From Metaphire vulgaris (Eukaryota; Annelida; Clitellata; Crassiclitellata; Megascolecidae): a stretch of DNA of 64,000 nt. This document shows positions 55,525 through 64,000 of the stretch, one piece after another; the stretch's first letter is position 1, and every line of letters begins with the position of its first letter. A model generated the notes under the pieces. It saw only the letters and a list, made by a program, of their open reading frames with translations. It was not told the origin of the DNA and ran no database searches. The translations under genes were made by a program, and so were the position numbers. The stretch spans positions 4,963,869 through 5,027,868 of the forward strand of contig CM030867.1 of assembly GCA_018105865.1 (NCBI GenBank), read 5' to 3'.

Positions 55525-56545
55525 GTGAATAAGCAAGTTAGGCACTCTTAGTGCAGTTAGATCAGATGGGATGCTGTCCGACTGGTTCTCCATCAATTCT
55601 GGAGTCAGGCAAGGCTTCAAAATTTATCCAGATTTATTCCTGATCCCAATTGGGATCACATTATGGAAAGAACAGTGCATCGTGGATGTGCTGGAGCCTC
55701 TCTGGGTGAGGAATCATTTACCAATTTGGATTATGCGGATGATGTTGCATTGCTTGCAGAGATGTTGGAGATCCTAGTCCTCTGTTTGGAAATCCTGGAT
55801 GAGGAGGGACGACAGTTTGGTCTGGAAATCAACTGGAATAAGACCAAGATCCAGACGAATATCCCGTCATCTGAAACACCGAAAGCAGCGATGGTGGCAG
55901 GGAATACAGTGGAGGTCATCAAATCCTTCACCTACCTGGGCTCTCTAATTAATGACGAAGGCAGCTGTGCTCCTGAAGTCACCAGGAGAATTGGTATTGC
56001 CCTGAGCTGCTTCGCAGGACTGAACCGACATTTATGGCACTCTCATATCAAACTTCAAACCAAGATACGCATCTATGCCTCTTGCATCCTACCAGTTTTA
56101 CTATATGGGGCAGAGACGTTGGCTATGACATCAGCACTCAGCAGGAAATTAGATGCATGCCATCAGTGGTATTTGCATCGAATCCTGCGTCTCTCATGTA
56201 CAACGCATACCACAAACGCTGAGGTATACAGAAGAACAGGAGAGAGTCCAATCTCGAACAGGATCCGTAGCAGGAGACTGCAGTACTTTGGACATGTCGC
56301 TAGAGCCGACCCTGAGCAGGACCATGCCCGAGCCTTCGATGTCATCATTCATGGGCTGTCAAGACCTGGAAAAGACTGGCAGGTAGGCCCAAAACAGCCT
56401 GGACAAGAACAATCGAAAAAGACCTAGCCTTACACAACTTTGGCCTTGCCACGGCATGGAAGCGGGCGCAGGACAGAGAGTTATGGCACCGGACTCTGGA
56501 AACAGCAATGCTCCACTATTGGGCATGCTAAGAAGAAGAAGAAGG
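55525..56545 (+). mobile_element. RTE-like LINE (family A), RT to 3' end
   Basis: It reads DWFSINSGVRQGFKIYPDLF, then an intact 254-codon frame (55663-56427) with TNLDYADDVALLAEMLE, RQFGLEINWNKTKIQ, SFTYLGSLINDEGSC, ILPVLLYGAETL, RSRRLQYFGHVARADPEQD and GLSRPGKDWQ. A frameshift follows near 56410, then AQDRELWHRTLETAMLHYW and an (AAG)n tail (56530-56544). It contains the YADD catalytic box. Its last 215 bases form the start of the composite block. Confidence 0.9.
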
Positions 56546-58073
56546 AGAATAAGTATCAAATGGTACATTGTATCAAATGCAGCAGAGAGATCGAGGAGAA
56601 CAAGAGCAGTAACTTTACCATGATCGATAACAGTGATTATGCTATTTTGAACGGTGAGAACTGTTTCGATAGAGTGGAGGTTCTGATGAGCGGCCAATTG
56701 AAGGTAGTATAAAAGAGAGCACTTAGATTAAAATTAGTGCCGACAAAACAGGTACAGCTAATGACTAAAAGCAAAAAGAGTATGCATAGACTTAAGATTA
56801 GCTGGAGTAAAGCTCAAACAAGCAGAGGAATTCCTATACTTGGAAGGCAAAATCAACTCTACGAGTACAGCTGAGGGAGATGTGAAAAGAATCGATCTGG
56901 CAAGCGATGTAGCACAGAGGCTAAAAATAATCTTGGAAGCTAAATATGTGAGGCTGGCAACAAAGGTCAAGATATATGAGACACTGGTACTCAGCACCCT
57001 CTGCTATAATGCTGAAACATGGACACTAACAACAGAATTGCAAAGAAAACTAAGGGTCTTTGAGATGTCCTGCCCTAGAAGAATAGCAGTCTGGATAACA
57101 ACAGGAATGATGACATTATGACCAAACCAAACTTACCAAAAGATATGGTGGAAAAACTACGTCAACAGCGGCTGAAATACTTTGCTACGTGACAAGAATG
57201 AATGGTGACCAATACCCACAAGTGGCACTAAATGGAAGAGTGGAAGGGCACAGAGGTAATGGTTAGCCAAGGAAAAGATGGATAGATATGATAAAGGATG
57301 AATGCGCAGAAAGAGGTTCGATATTATCAAGAAGCAAAGAGCAGCGGCCAATTGAGAAGTTTGGAGTCCATATGGAAACAGTCAAAGCATGCAATGGCAG
57401 CGCTATAATAATGAGGTTACTGCTCTGACCAGTTCTTATCAGTTTACAGTGTAAGTTCTAGTAACAGTTCAGCGCCTAGTGAATGCATCAACTGCTATTA
57501 TACCATTCACCACTAATCAGCCTAGTTTAGTGACCATTCTAAAACAGTTCCACCAAGGAATGGCCTCGAGTTCAAGTAGGCCTGCTCTTTGAGGATGGGT
57601 GGGGGTCAACCCCACATATCAGAGCTGATTATTTTTTATTTGAAAGGCCTTGGCTAACCTGGCCACCCAGTTACCAGTTTGGTGAGTTGCAAATCTAATG
57701 GGCAATTAACCATACCTTTCTCTATCTTTCTATCCTTGCCTGTCTGTTCCAAAACCCTTTTCCAAATATTACTCTATTCACTTCTTTGGAATTCATTTGG
57801 AGTAATGGAGCCCTTCAGCCAGAGCTGCAGGGCCAGTGCCCATTTAGCTTGCCTGTTTGTACAGCATGTACCACTGCTACTAGGGATACCAGATCAGTTG
57901 GAAAGAATTTAAGGACACACAAAACACGTTGGCTTGTCAGACTTTTCAGGACGTTAAAGAAGCACAAAAAACTAATGATCTTTTTTTGTTTGTCTGACCT
58001 TTTTAGGACGTTAAATATGCGAAATAGCTCAGAAAGCAAAAAAACTAGTGACCTTTTTTCCTTGCGAACTTTT
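56332..58073 (+). repeat. composite transposon block, copy 2
   Basis: Over 99% identical by eye to 3569-5308, with a dozen or so substitutions and small indels. Here its left edge lies inside a longer RTE-A element and its right edge inside a complete hAT MITE (57881-58304), so both continue beyond the shared part. This copy is therefore the ancestral context and the one at 3569 the derived copy. Confidence 0.9.
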
Positions 58074-58304
58074 TAGGACGTTGAAGATGCAAAGAGCACA
58101 AAGAACTAATGATGACGTTTTTAGCAATCAATATCAATCGATTACAAAGTCCTTTTAATCTAAAGTAATGTCAGAAATCGGTAGTCACTATTTTAAATGA
58201 AATTTAAGGACATTTAGTGTCCCTATTAAGGACAAATGCCCTTAAAGACAGGGCCACAGAATTTAAGGACTGTCCTTATCATTTAAGGACATCTGGTAAC
58301 CCTA
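57881..58304. mobile_element. hAT MITE with TAGGGnTACCAGAT ends
   Basis: TAGGGATACCAGATC at the left and the inverse of TAGGGTTACCAGATG at the right; actgctac is duplicated at 57873-57880 and 58305-58312. The interior repeats aatttaaggaca and ttttaggacgtt units. The left 192 bases also occur in copy 1 of the block (5115-5308). The ends resemble those of the hAT at 16553. Confidence 0.88.
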
Positions 58305-58492
58305 ACTGCTACTCATTTTGCCACTGCCATCTAGCAAGTGAAGGCTGAGTCAGCCTTATGACTTGTGCAATATTCTTCACACCAAGTTGTTACCGCTCTG
58401 CTAACATTTGAAAGTTATTTCTCTTATGATATGTGGCAATGTTAAGGTTTGCACTTTTTGTCTGAAATTTTGTGCTTATTCTTATGACTTAG

Positions 58493-58636
58493 GTGTCCAA
58501 CATTGATGATGTTCTAGTTCATCACTCAGATTTTCTGAATAGCTGCTTAAAAGACTGCATGTTGACAAGTCCAAAATTGCTGAAGATTGTTCATAAGCTT
58601 ATGGTTGTCTGTGTTACTTTCTCTAATTTTTTGCAG
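58493..58636 (+). CDS. TUBGCP2: TUBGCP2 internal exon F
   Basis: The acceptor is tatgacttag and the donor gtaatt. The exon is 144 bp, exactly 48 codons, phase 0 at both ends. It reads SNIDDVLVHHSDFLNSCL, then KDCMLTSPKLLKIV and VCVTFSNFLQ. The SNIDDVL.HH..FL..CLKDCMLT motif is specific to GCP2 within the GCP family. It joins exon E in frame. No later GCP2 exon is recognisable between here and the window end. Confidence 0.95.
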
Positions 58637-58694
58637 GTAATTTTCAGTTTTCTATAGTGCTCTTTACTCATTGTTCAATACATGCAGTTTAGAT

Positions 58695-58815
58695 GTCAGG
58701 ATCTCAATTGTTTGTAGTAGATATAAATGACTTCGATGAAGATATAGTATCAAGAATTTTAAATTTGCTGATGACAGAAATCTTTGTGATAAATTGGCAG
58801 TGAATCCACCGTATT
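58695..58815 (+). mobile_element. short RT scrap, different LINE family
   Basis: It reads VVDINDFDEDIVSRIL, then after a one-base shift FKFADDRNLCDKLAV. The pattern (Y)INDLD..I.S.ILKFADD.KL is typical of another non-LTR RT family. About 120 bases are recognisable, just downstream of exon F. Confidence 0.65.
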
Positions 58816-58879
58816 ATCTCGAGTACAATACGCAGCCGTGCATAAGATACCCCCTGAATTTCCAGATTTATCAAAATAA

Positions 58880-59755
58880 AAAAATCTTTAAGCTTCTCTT
58901 CTTCTCTCTTCTTTCTTTTCTTTTGTCGTTCACTATTGGATTGGACGATGGGTCTGAATGAGTTCGTTCCACTTCTGTCTATCTCTTGCTGCCTTGGTCA
59001 TTTGGATGAAGTTCATTTACATTTCTTCAGCATTCTCTTTAAAGTTTTTTATCCATATTTTTTGGTCTTTCTTTTTACCTTTTCCCTTCAACATAGTTGT
59101 CAACATAGTTTATAGTGCTTTCTTTGATAGTCTTTCTTCCTTCATTCTTTCAACTTGACCAAACCATTTCAGTCTTTGTTTCTATGTTGATTCAAGTATT
59201 GTTTCTTTATGATTTGTCTTTTTTCTGATCATTTTGTTTCTTATTCTTTGTGTTCTGCTCACTCCTGCTGTTCCTCTTAACCAGTTCATTTCTACAGTCA
59301 TTAATCTTCTTTCATCTTTCTTCTGTATGGTCAGTATTCTGATCCATGTAATAGTATTGGTTTGATCAGTGTACTATATAGCTTTAGTTTTGTTTTAAAT
59401 GATATTTATTTGTGTTTCCATATATTCTGAAGTTTTCCAAATGCTGCACTTGTTAGTCCAATTCTTCTTATTATGTCTTCTTTGCTTAGTCCCTCTTCTG
59501 TCAATACTGATCCTAGGTATTTTGGTACTTGTTCTATTACTTCCTTTAGTTTTAGATTAATTTTTCTCTTCTTGTTCTCCATGACCATTGCTTTAGTGTC
59601 TGTGTAGTTATTTTTAGTCCAACTTCTCCAGCCTTGCTTATTTCATTAGATAATGCTTGTAGGTGATCTTTAACATCATCTATCATTAGATAATGTTTGT
59701 AGGTGATCTGCTTTTGTTGTTATCATCTGCATACCTTAAATTATACACTGGTCAA
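58880..59755 (-). mobile_element. RTE-like LINE (family E), 3' third
   Basis: Minus strand: ENKKRKINLKLKEVIEQV, PKYLGSVLTEEGLSKEDIIR, RIGLTSAAFGKLQNIWKHK, then broken frames to MKFTQMTKAARDRQKWNEL-like sequence and a GA-rich tail (58897-58922). The same family and orientation as 6131-6420. Confidence 0.82.
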
Positions 59756-60047
59756 CAGTGAAAATGTAACTGACTTTAAAATGTCATAATCTGTAGTATT
59801 TTGGTGTCCTGAATGCATATTTGACCATGAAAAATGTTAGGTTTTGTTAGGTCTAGTTTTGAAGATAATTCATATAGCTCATTTTCAATGGTTCACCGTG
59901 TAAATTAACCTAATAGGACTGTAATAAAATGCTAAACAAGCATGAGATTATAAATTATTGCATCACATTGAATAATGCCACCATACTCACTTCATCCAGA
60001 GTTTATTGCATCATTTTCTGGTGCAATGTAGTAATAGTGCCAAGCTG

Positions 60048-60086
60048 CTGCTGATGTAAGCTGACATCAGCAGTGTACTATATAAA
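60048..60086 (+). promoter_or_regulatory. hairpin and TATA-like box upstream of the DCYFC-family gene
   Basis: ctgctgatgt..acatcagcag (60048-60057, 60064-60073) can form a 10-bp stem with a 6-base loop. tactaTATAAAgg follows (TATAAA at 60081-60086), 114 bases before the ATG at 60200. This may be the old promoter of the gene; inference only. Confidence 0.4.
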
Positions 60087-60199
60087 GGCCAGTCAGAAAG
60101 TTTGAGCATTTAAAATATTTCAGACTTCGTGGGAAGTTTTAGTTAATAATACATGAAACTATTAGTATTTTATTCGTTTAGTTAAAAGACTAAGCACTA

Positions 60200-61880
60200 A
60201 TGCCTCAAAAGTGCATAAATACTGTGGACAATTTCTGTTATATTGCGGGGAAGCGACATTTGCCAAACAGAAGAAAGGTATCACTTCCCAAGTGAAAAAG
60301 GCTTATCTTTACTTTGGATGCAAGATTGGGGATCAAGACAAGTCTTGGGCCCCTCTGTACTGCTGTACTACATGTGCAGCGCAGCTGTCACAGTGGCGGC
60401 TGAATGGCAAAAGACTATCAATGTCTTTTGCAGTCCCCAAGGTGTGGAGAGAGCCAAGTAACCACAGAAATGACTGTTACTTCTGCTTGGTTCCTCCTCT
60501 GTCCAGCGAGTTAAAGAAACAAACGAATCGAGATTAGTATACCCCAACATTCCATCAGCATTGAGATCAGTTCCACTTGGTGAGGGACTTTCTATTCCCG
60601 AGCCTCCAAGCAGAATATCATCTTGATTCGTCTGATGAAGACGGGGTGAGTTGACTGGTTCTCTTAGTCTGTCAGCTTGCTTTGATCAAGACTTCCCCTG
60701 TGGCATATCATCAACCGCACACAAAATAACATAGGAGGAATTAAATGACGTTGGTTCGTGATTTAGACTTATCCAAGAACAAAGCAGAATTGCTAGGTTC
60801 AAGACTCCAACAATGGAATCTTCTAGAAGACGATGTCACAACTACTACATGTCAAAAGCGCCACCAGCAGTTGGAACCTTTCTTCAGGAAGGAAGGTAAT
60901 CTGGGATTTTCTTTCGATATTGAAGGCCTCATGAATGCCTTAGATATCACTTATGACCCAGAAGAATGGAGACTATTTGTAGACTCGTCAAACTTGAGTC
61001 TTAAGGCTGTGCTTTTGCACAATGGAAATTGTCTTCCTTCTATTCCAGTAGTGCATGCTGTCCACTTGAAAGAGACGTACGATAACAAATCAGCTACTGG
61101 ATTCCATTGAGTACAACAAGTACAACTGGCACCTCTGTCGTGATTTGAAGGTAGTAGCCCTTGTAATGGGACTGCAGCAAGAATATACAAAATACATGTG
61201 CTTCTTATGTGAGTGGGATAGCCGAGCAAAGGCATTACACTACTTGCGGAAGGAATGGACTCGCAGACAAAATGTAGCAGTTGGAGAGAAGAATATCCAG
61301 CACCCCGCTTTGGTTGATGCTGGCACAATCTTGCTACCACCCCTTCACATCAAATTAAGCTTACTGAAGAACTTTGTGAAGGCCTTGGACCAAACTTTGC
61401 CAGCTTTCCGATACCTGCATAAAAAAATCCCAAGACTCAGCAAGGCAAAAATTAAAGAGGGGGTATTTATGGGTCCTCAAATTCGAGAGCTCTTCAAAGA
61501 TGATCATTTCAACAGCTTTCTGCAGGGTGATAAGAAGCAAGACAAGCATGGACTGCTTTTCGCCTAGTGTCTACGAACTGTCTCGGCAATGTTAGGGCAG
61601 AAAATTACAAGGAACTAGTAAAAGACATGCTCATGCAATATCAGAAACTTGGCTGTATCATGTCTCTGAAGATCCATTTCCTTCATTCTCATCTAGATTT
61701 CTTCCCTGACAACTATGGTATGGTTAGTGATGAACATGGCGAACGTTTTCATCAAGATATTGCAACAATGGAACAAAGATACCAGGGAAAATGGTCAACT
61801 AGCATGCTGGCTGACTACTGCTGGACACTGCCAAGATGCTACCGAACAGGTGTACAAGAGACAGGCAAAGAAATTTAAGA
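60200..61880 (+). pseudogene. decayed member of an unnamed DCYFC-motif protein family
   Basis: From the ATG at 60200 the frames give MPQKCINTVDNFCYI, then CGEATFAKQKKGITSQVKKA, GCKIGDQDKSWAPLYCCTTC, FAVPKVWREPSNHRNDCYFC, LVYPNIPSALRSVPLG, LVRDLDLSKNKAELLGSRLQ, EWRLFVDSSNLSLKAVLLHN, YTKYMCFLCEWDSRAKALHY, LLPPLHIKLSLLKNFVKALD, EGVFMGPQIREL and MVSDEHGERFHQDIATMEQR, ending near MLADYCWTLPR. I know this arrangement as an uncharacterised multi-copy family in invertebrates; the function is unknown to me. It is intronless, with frame breaks near 60250, 60510, 60650-60740, 61090 and 61560. The Cys pairs (CC..C, DCYFC, CFLCEW) suggest metal binding. Confidence 0.75.
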
Positions 61881-62057
61881 TAAAGTCTATGACTTGGTTG
61901 TGTACAGGTATTAACCATAGGTATATTACTATTGCCATGTGTTTTGTGTTATAAACAATAATTTGCATATTACACAAAACTAGACCTGGCATAGCATTTT
62001 TAAGGTATATTTGTGTTCAGCACATAAATATTAATAAGAAATAACTAATTTTATTTC

Positions 62058-62921
62058 TGTTACATGACGGGGGAATTAATTTTTGGGAAAGGCGTTTATA
62101 TGAAAACGTGAACATATACGTTATAAACTGACTATATTTCAGGCTATATAGAAGCTAGAAAGATGAGGTTTGCACCGTTGTTGAGCATTTTTATTGCTCT
62201 TTCTATTCATCCATGCCAAAAGAAAAACATTGGGGGTAGGGACCACTCTACACCCTAAAATCGGACCCCTCCCCAACATTTTGTTCAAATTTTGATAAAA
62301 GGTCAATATCAAAACGTCTTCAGCGGTAACCCCCCAAATGTGAGCAATAGAGTTTTAGAGGAGTGTAATTGGAACAGAATAGTGAAAAAAGTTTGAAGAT
62401 CGGAACCAATTTGGGGTAGTTATGAATTTTCATACCCAACTGCCAATTGCTTGCTGAAATGACAATTATGCGAACGGATTTTCAATGGGAAAAACCGAAC
62501 AACTCAGTATATTTCAGGCTATATAGAAGCTAGAAAGATGCGGTTTGCACCATTGTTGAGCGAGAGAGTTTTAGAGGAGTGTAATTGGAACAGAATAGTG
62601 CAAAAGTTTTGAAGATCGGACCTTATTTGGCGTAGTTATGATTTTTCTGGCCTCTGGCTGAAGATTTGTCCTATACATTTTCCAGCCTTGGTTGTTACAC
62701 AGTCAATATCTCTTGCGTATATAGTCAGCATTATCGAAAACGGTGCTGCCATCTATCAAATGGATGGTAACTAAATCGATTCCGCGTTGGATTAATGTAA
62801 AAATTTTATGTCCACAGTACACGCTCGCTTATCTAGCGCACCGTTTATAAATGGCGAACGCCGTTTGGATATGATTTTCCGCCGCCGTTTATAAACGGCG
62901 AATCCCTGAAAGAGTTTAAGC
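62058..62921 (+). mobile_element. TTAA-family MITE, left end eroded
   Basis: gggggaattaatttttgggaa at the left matches the family just inside the TTAACCC end, which is lost. There are two modules (62140-62420 and 62505-62640), the second shortened. The right end has gccgtttataaacggcg palindromes (62884-62900) and ..gagtttaa. Confidence 0.76.
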
Positions 62922-63134
62922 AGTGATAGATTGGGCCAATCAGATTGGGCCAATCAGATCATAGTATAACAGACATTGTGGACAACAGGTACCTCAAACC
63001 AATGACCGTTGGCCTGTAAACAAGCGTGGAGACGTTGGGAGGGGGAGGTGAGGAGAAAGGCGGTCTGTTTGACCGTGCGTGCAACCTTGGCCTCTGTGTA
63101 ACACAAATGCTTTTGACATGTAAACAGCATGGAG

Positions 63135-63337
63135 CAGAGATGTAGTACTTGGTACTTGTACTTGTACTCGAGTTGTACTCGAGTACAAATTTTTAGTACT
63201 TGTACTTGTACTCGGAGGCCAGGTACTTGTACTTGTACTCGGAGTTTTTGGAATGCAAGTACTTGTACTTGTACTTGTACTCGGAGGCCAGGTACTTGTA
63301 CTTGTACTTGAAGCATTGTGTACTTGCTACATCTCTG
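63135..63337. mobile_element. hAT-like MITE made of GTACTTGTAC units
   Basis: CAGAGATGTAGTACTTG at the left and the inverse of CAGAGATGTAGCAAGTAC at the right. The interior is tagtacttgtacttgtactcgg(a) repeats, four main copies separated by short spacers. No clear 8-bp flanking duplication. The structure parallels 22699-23198. Confidence 0.75.
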
Positions 63338-63409
63338 GCTACATGTACTTCAAGGGTACCAGTAATGCTGTTCCTTTAGGCTAATGACAAGCACATCCTC
63401 ACAGATGGC

Positions 63410-63660
63410 CAAGTACCTGTAACTCAACGATATTTATGATGAAGCCACTGATACCATCGTATTTTGGAACAGTGAAGTTAATAGAAAGGCGTTCAACAGG
63501 CTGTATAATGCAGCCATTAATTAGAGACCTTAGTGTGCCTGCTTCTGGCGCACCAATTAAACGCGTATTTAGCCAAACTGGCTTGATCGCGAGACCGCAT
63601 AGGGCCGATGCAAGACTATCATCTCTATTTTTTAGTGCAACTGTGATGATATTTAGATGC
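63410..63660 (+). pseudogene. hAT transposase C-terminal (hATC) remnant
   Basis: The + strand reads IRDLSVPASGAPIKRVFS, then QTGLIARPHRADARLSSLFF. This is the dimerisation motif of hAT transposases (L.VPA..AP.ERVFS..G.I...R..L). Upstream YNAAIN precedes a stop. It directly follows the hAT-like MITE but need not be part of it. Confidence 0.83.
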
Positions 63661-63680
63661 TAATAGTGTCAATTTTATTC

Positions 63681-63922
63681 GTGGCCGGACAAACTGTCCG
63701 AGACAAAATGTCATGTAGAAAATGTCATGGGGACAAAATGTCAGCGGAAAAAATGTCAGGGGACAAAATGTCACGGTTTAGGATTAGGGTTAGTGTTAGG
63801 GTTAGAGTTAGGATGGCATTTTGTCCGCTGACATTTTGTCCGCTGACATTTTATCCCCATGACATTTTGTCCGTGACATTTTTTTCGTGACATTTTGTCC
63901 TCGGACATTTTGTTCTAGCACC
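63681..63922. mobile_element. Mutator-like MITE of GACAAAATGTC arrays, 242 bp
   Basis: attttattc is duplicated at 63672-63680 and 63923-63931, a 9-bp duplication. The left arm is a tandem run of gacaaaatgtc(atgggg/agcggg) and the right arm its inverse. The centre (63777-63812) is (g)ttaggg-like: ttagggttagtgttagggtt. No coding capacity. A relative of 8197-9279. Confidence 0.84.
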
Positions 63923-64000
63923 ATTTTATTCAATAACCGTGACAAGCAGCTACCCGTTAATAAAGTGTAGGCCTACTTGCTGTTTGTATTTGGCTATGAG

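Larger units (their letters stand above)
2581..58636 (+). other. TUBGCP2: TUBGCP2 gene span, internal part
   Basis: Six exons with matching splice phases lie in this order on the + strand. Together they encode the continuous middle of gamma-tubulin complex protein 2. GCP2 pairs with GCP3 in the gamma-tubulin small complex and, through its GRIP domains, helps nucleate microtubules at centrosomes and spindle poles. Phases between exons are 2, 1, 0, 2 and 0, with no in-frame stop. The family protein is about 900 residues, so this is roughly a quarter of it. Upstream exons lie left of the window. The exon after 58636 was not found and probably lies to the right. Introns two, four and five are swollen by transposons. 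Identity as GCP2 rather than GCP3-6 rests on motifs such as LRQRMLNFVQN and CLKDCMLT. Confidence 0.95.

Noticed and set aside
55663..56427. Host gene encoding a 254-residue protein
   Set aside because: It is the RT and C-terminal part of a truncated RTE-like LINE, with relatives at 1-640 and 11571.
63777..63812. Interstitial telomere
   Set aside because: Only a few degenerate TTAGGG units, inside a MITE; too short to call telomeric.
1..64000. Endogenous retrovirus or other viral insert
   Set aside because: All reverse-transcriptase traces are non-LTR type; no LTR pair, protease, integrase or envelope trace was seen.
1..64000. tRNA, rRNA or other structured RNA genes
   Set aside because: No cloverleaf with conserved A and B boxes and no rRNA core sequence was recognised by eye; a dedicated RNA search would be needed to exclude small ones.
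1..64000. A multi-gene functional system such as a defence or biosynthetic cluster
   Set aside because: Apart from one host gene, the coding traces are broken parts of unrelated mobile elements with no shared regulation or order.

Overview
The window is animal nuclear DNA, AT-rich and intron-dominated. The one host gene I can support is TUBGCP2 (gamma-tubulin complex component 2). Six internal exons lie on the + strand at 2581-2668, 2787-2860, 20015-20106, 23467-23537, 46112-46286 and 58493-58636. Joined in phase they give about 214 uninterrupted codons that read straight through the conserved middle of GCP2. Neither the first nor the last exon is present. The introns are about 0.12, 17.2, 3.4, 22.6 and 12.2 kb, and nearly everything else in the window is transposable-element debris inside them. 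The repeat mix is many CR1/L2-like and RTE-like LINEs plus piggyBac-like (TTAA), hAT, pogo/Tc1 and Mutator-like DNA elements, with no LTR retrotransposons seen. This fits a marine invertebrate, but I cannot fix the phylum from sequence alone.

Layout. 1-2580: an antisense RTE reverse-transcriptase fragment, a TTAA element and plain intron. 2581-3167: two GCP2 exons plus a partial duplicate of the first. 3228-9560: LINE pieces, a 1.74-kb composite block bracketed by 145-bp direct repeats, and a Mutator-like element. 9554-19756: TTAA elements and a LINE carrying a 5.5-kb TTAA element, which itself carries a LINE, a TTAA element and a hAT element. 19757-23537: two exons, an RTE fragment and a hAT MITE. 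23621-33640: a pogo/Tc1-type MITE, a four-layer nest (LINE > hAT > LINE > TA element), further LINEs and a TTAA element. 33642-37637: a decayed piggyBac element whose transposase is split by a 2.5-kb TA element. 37798-40560: a pogo/Tigger-like transposase remnant split by hAT and TTAA elements. 40985-45505: an RTE LINE (endonuclease plus RT) broken by several later insertions. 45503-47533: a GCP2 exon bracketed by 186-bp direct repeats. 47865-55520: more LINEs, a YLDD-type RT, a Tc1 remnant and an element with GA/CT arms. 55525-58304: an RTE RT running into the second copy of the composite block. 58493-58636: the last visible GCP2 exon. 58700-64000: RTE pieces, a decayed intronless gene of a DCYFC-motif family (60200-61880), a TTAA element, hAT pieces and a small Mutator-like MITE.

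The genes do not work together as a system. Apart from TUBGCP2, which nucleates microtubules as part of the gamma-tubulin complex, the coding traces are parts of mobile elements and almost all are broken. The value of the window lies in the insertion history: many target-site duplications are still legible, and removing an insert plus one duplication repeatedly restores the host element's reading frame. LINE clade names (L2/CR1-like, RTE-like with sub-labels A-E) are my own working labels from motif reading, not database assignments.
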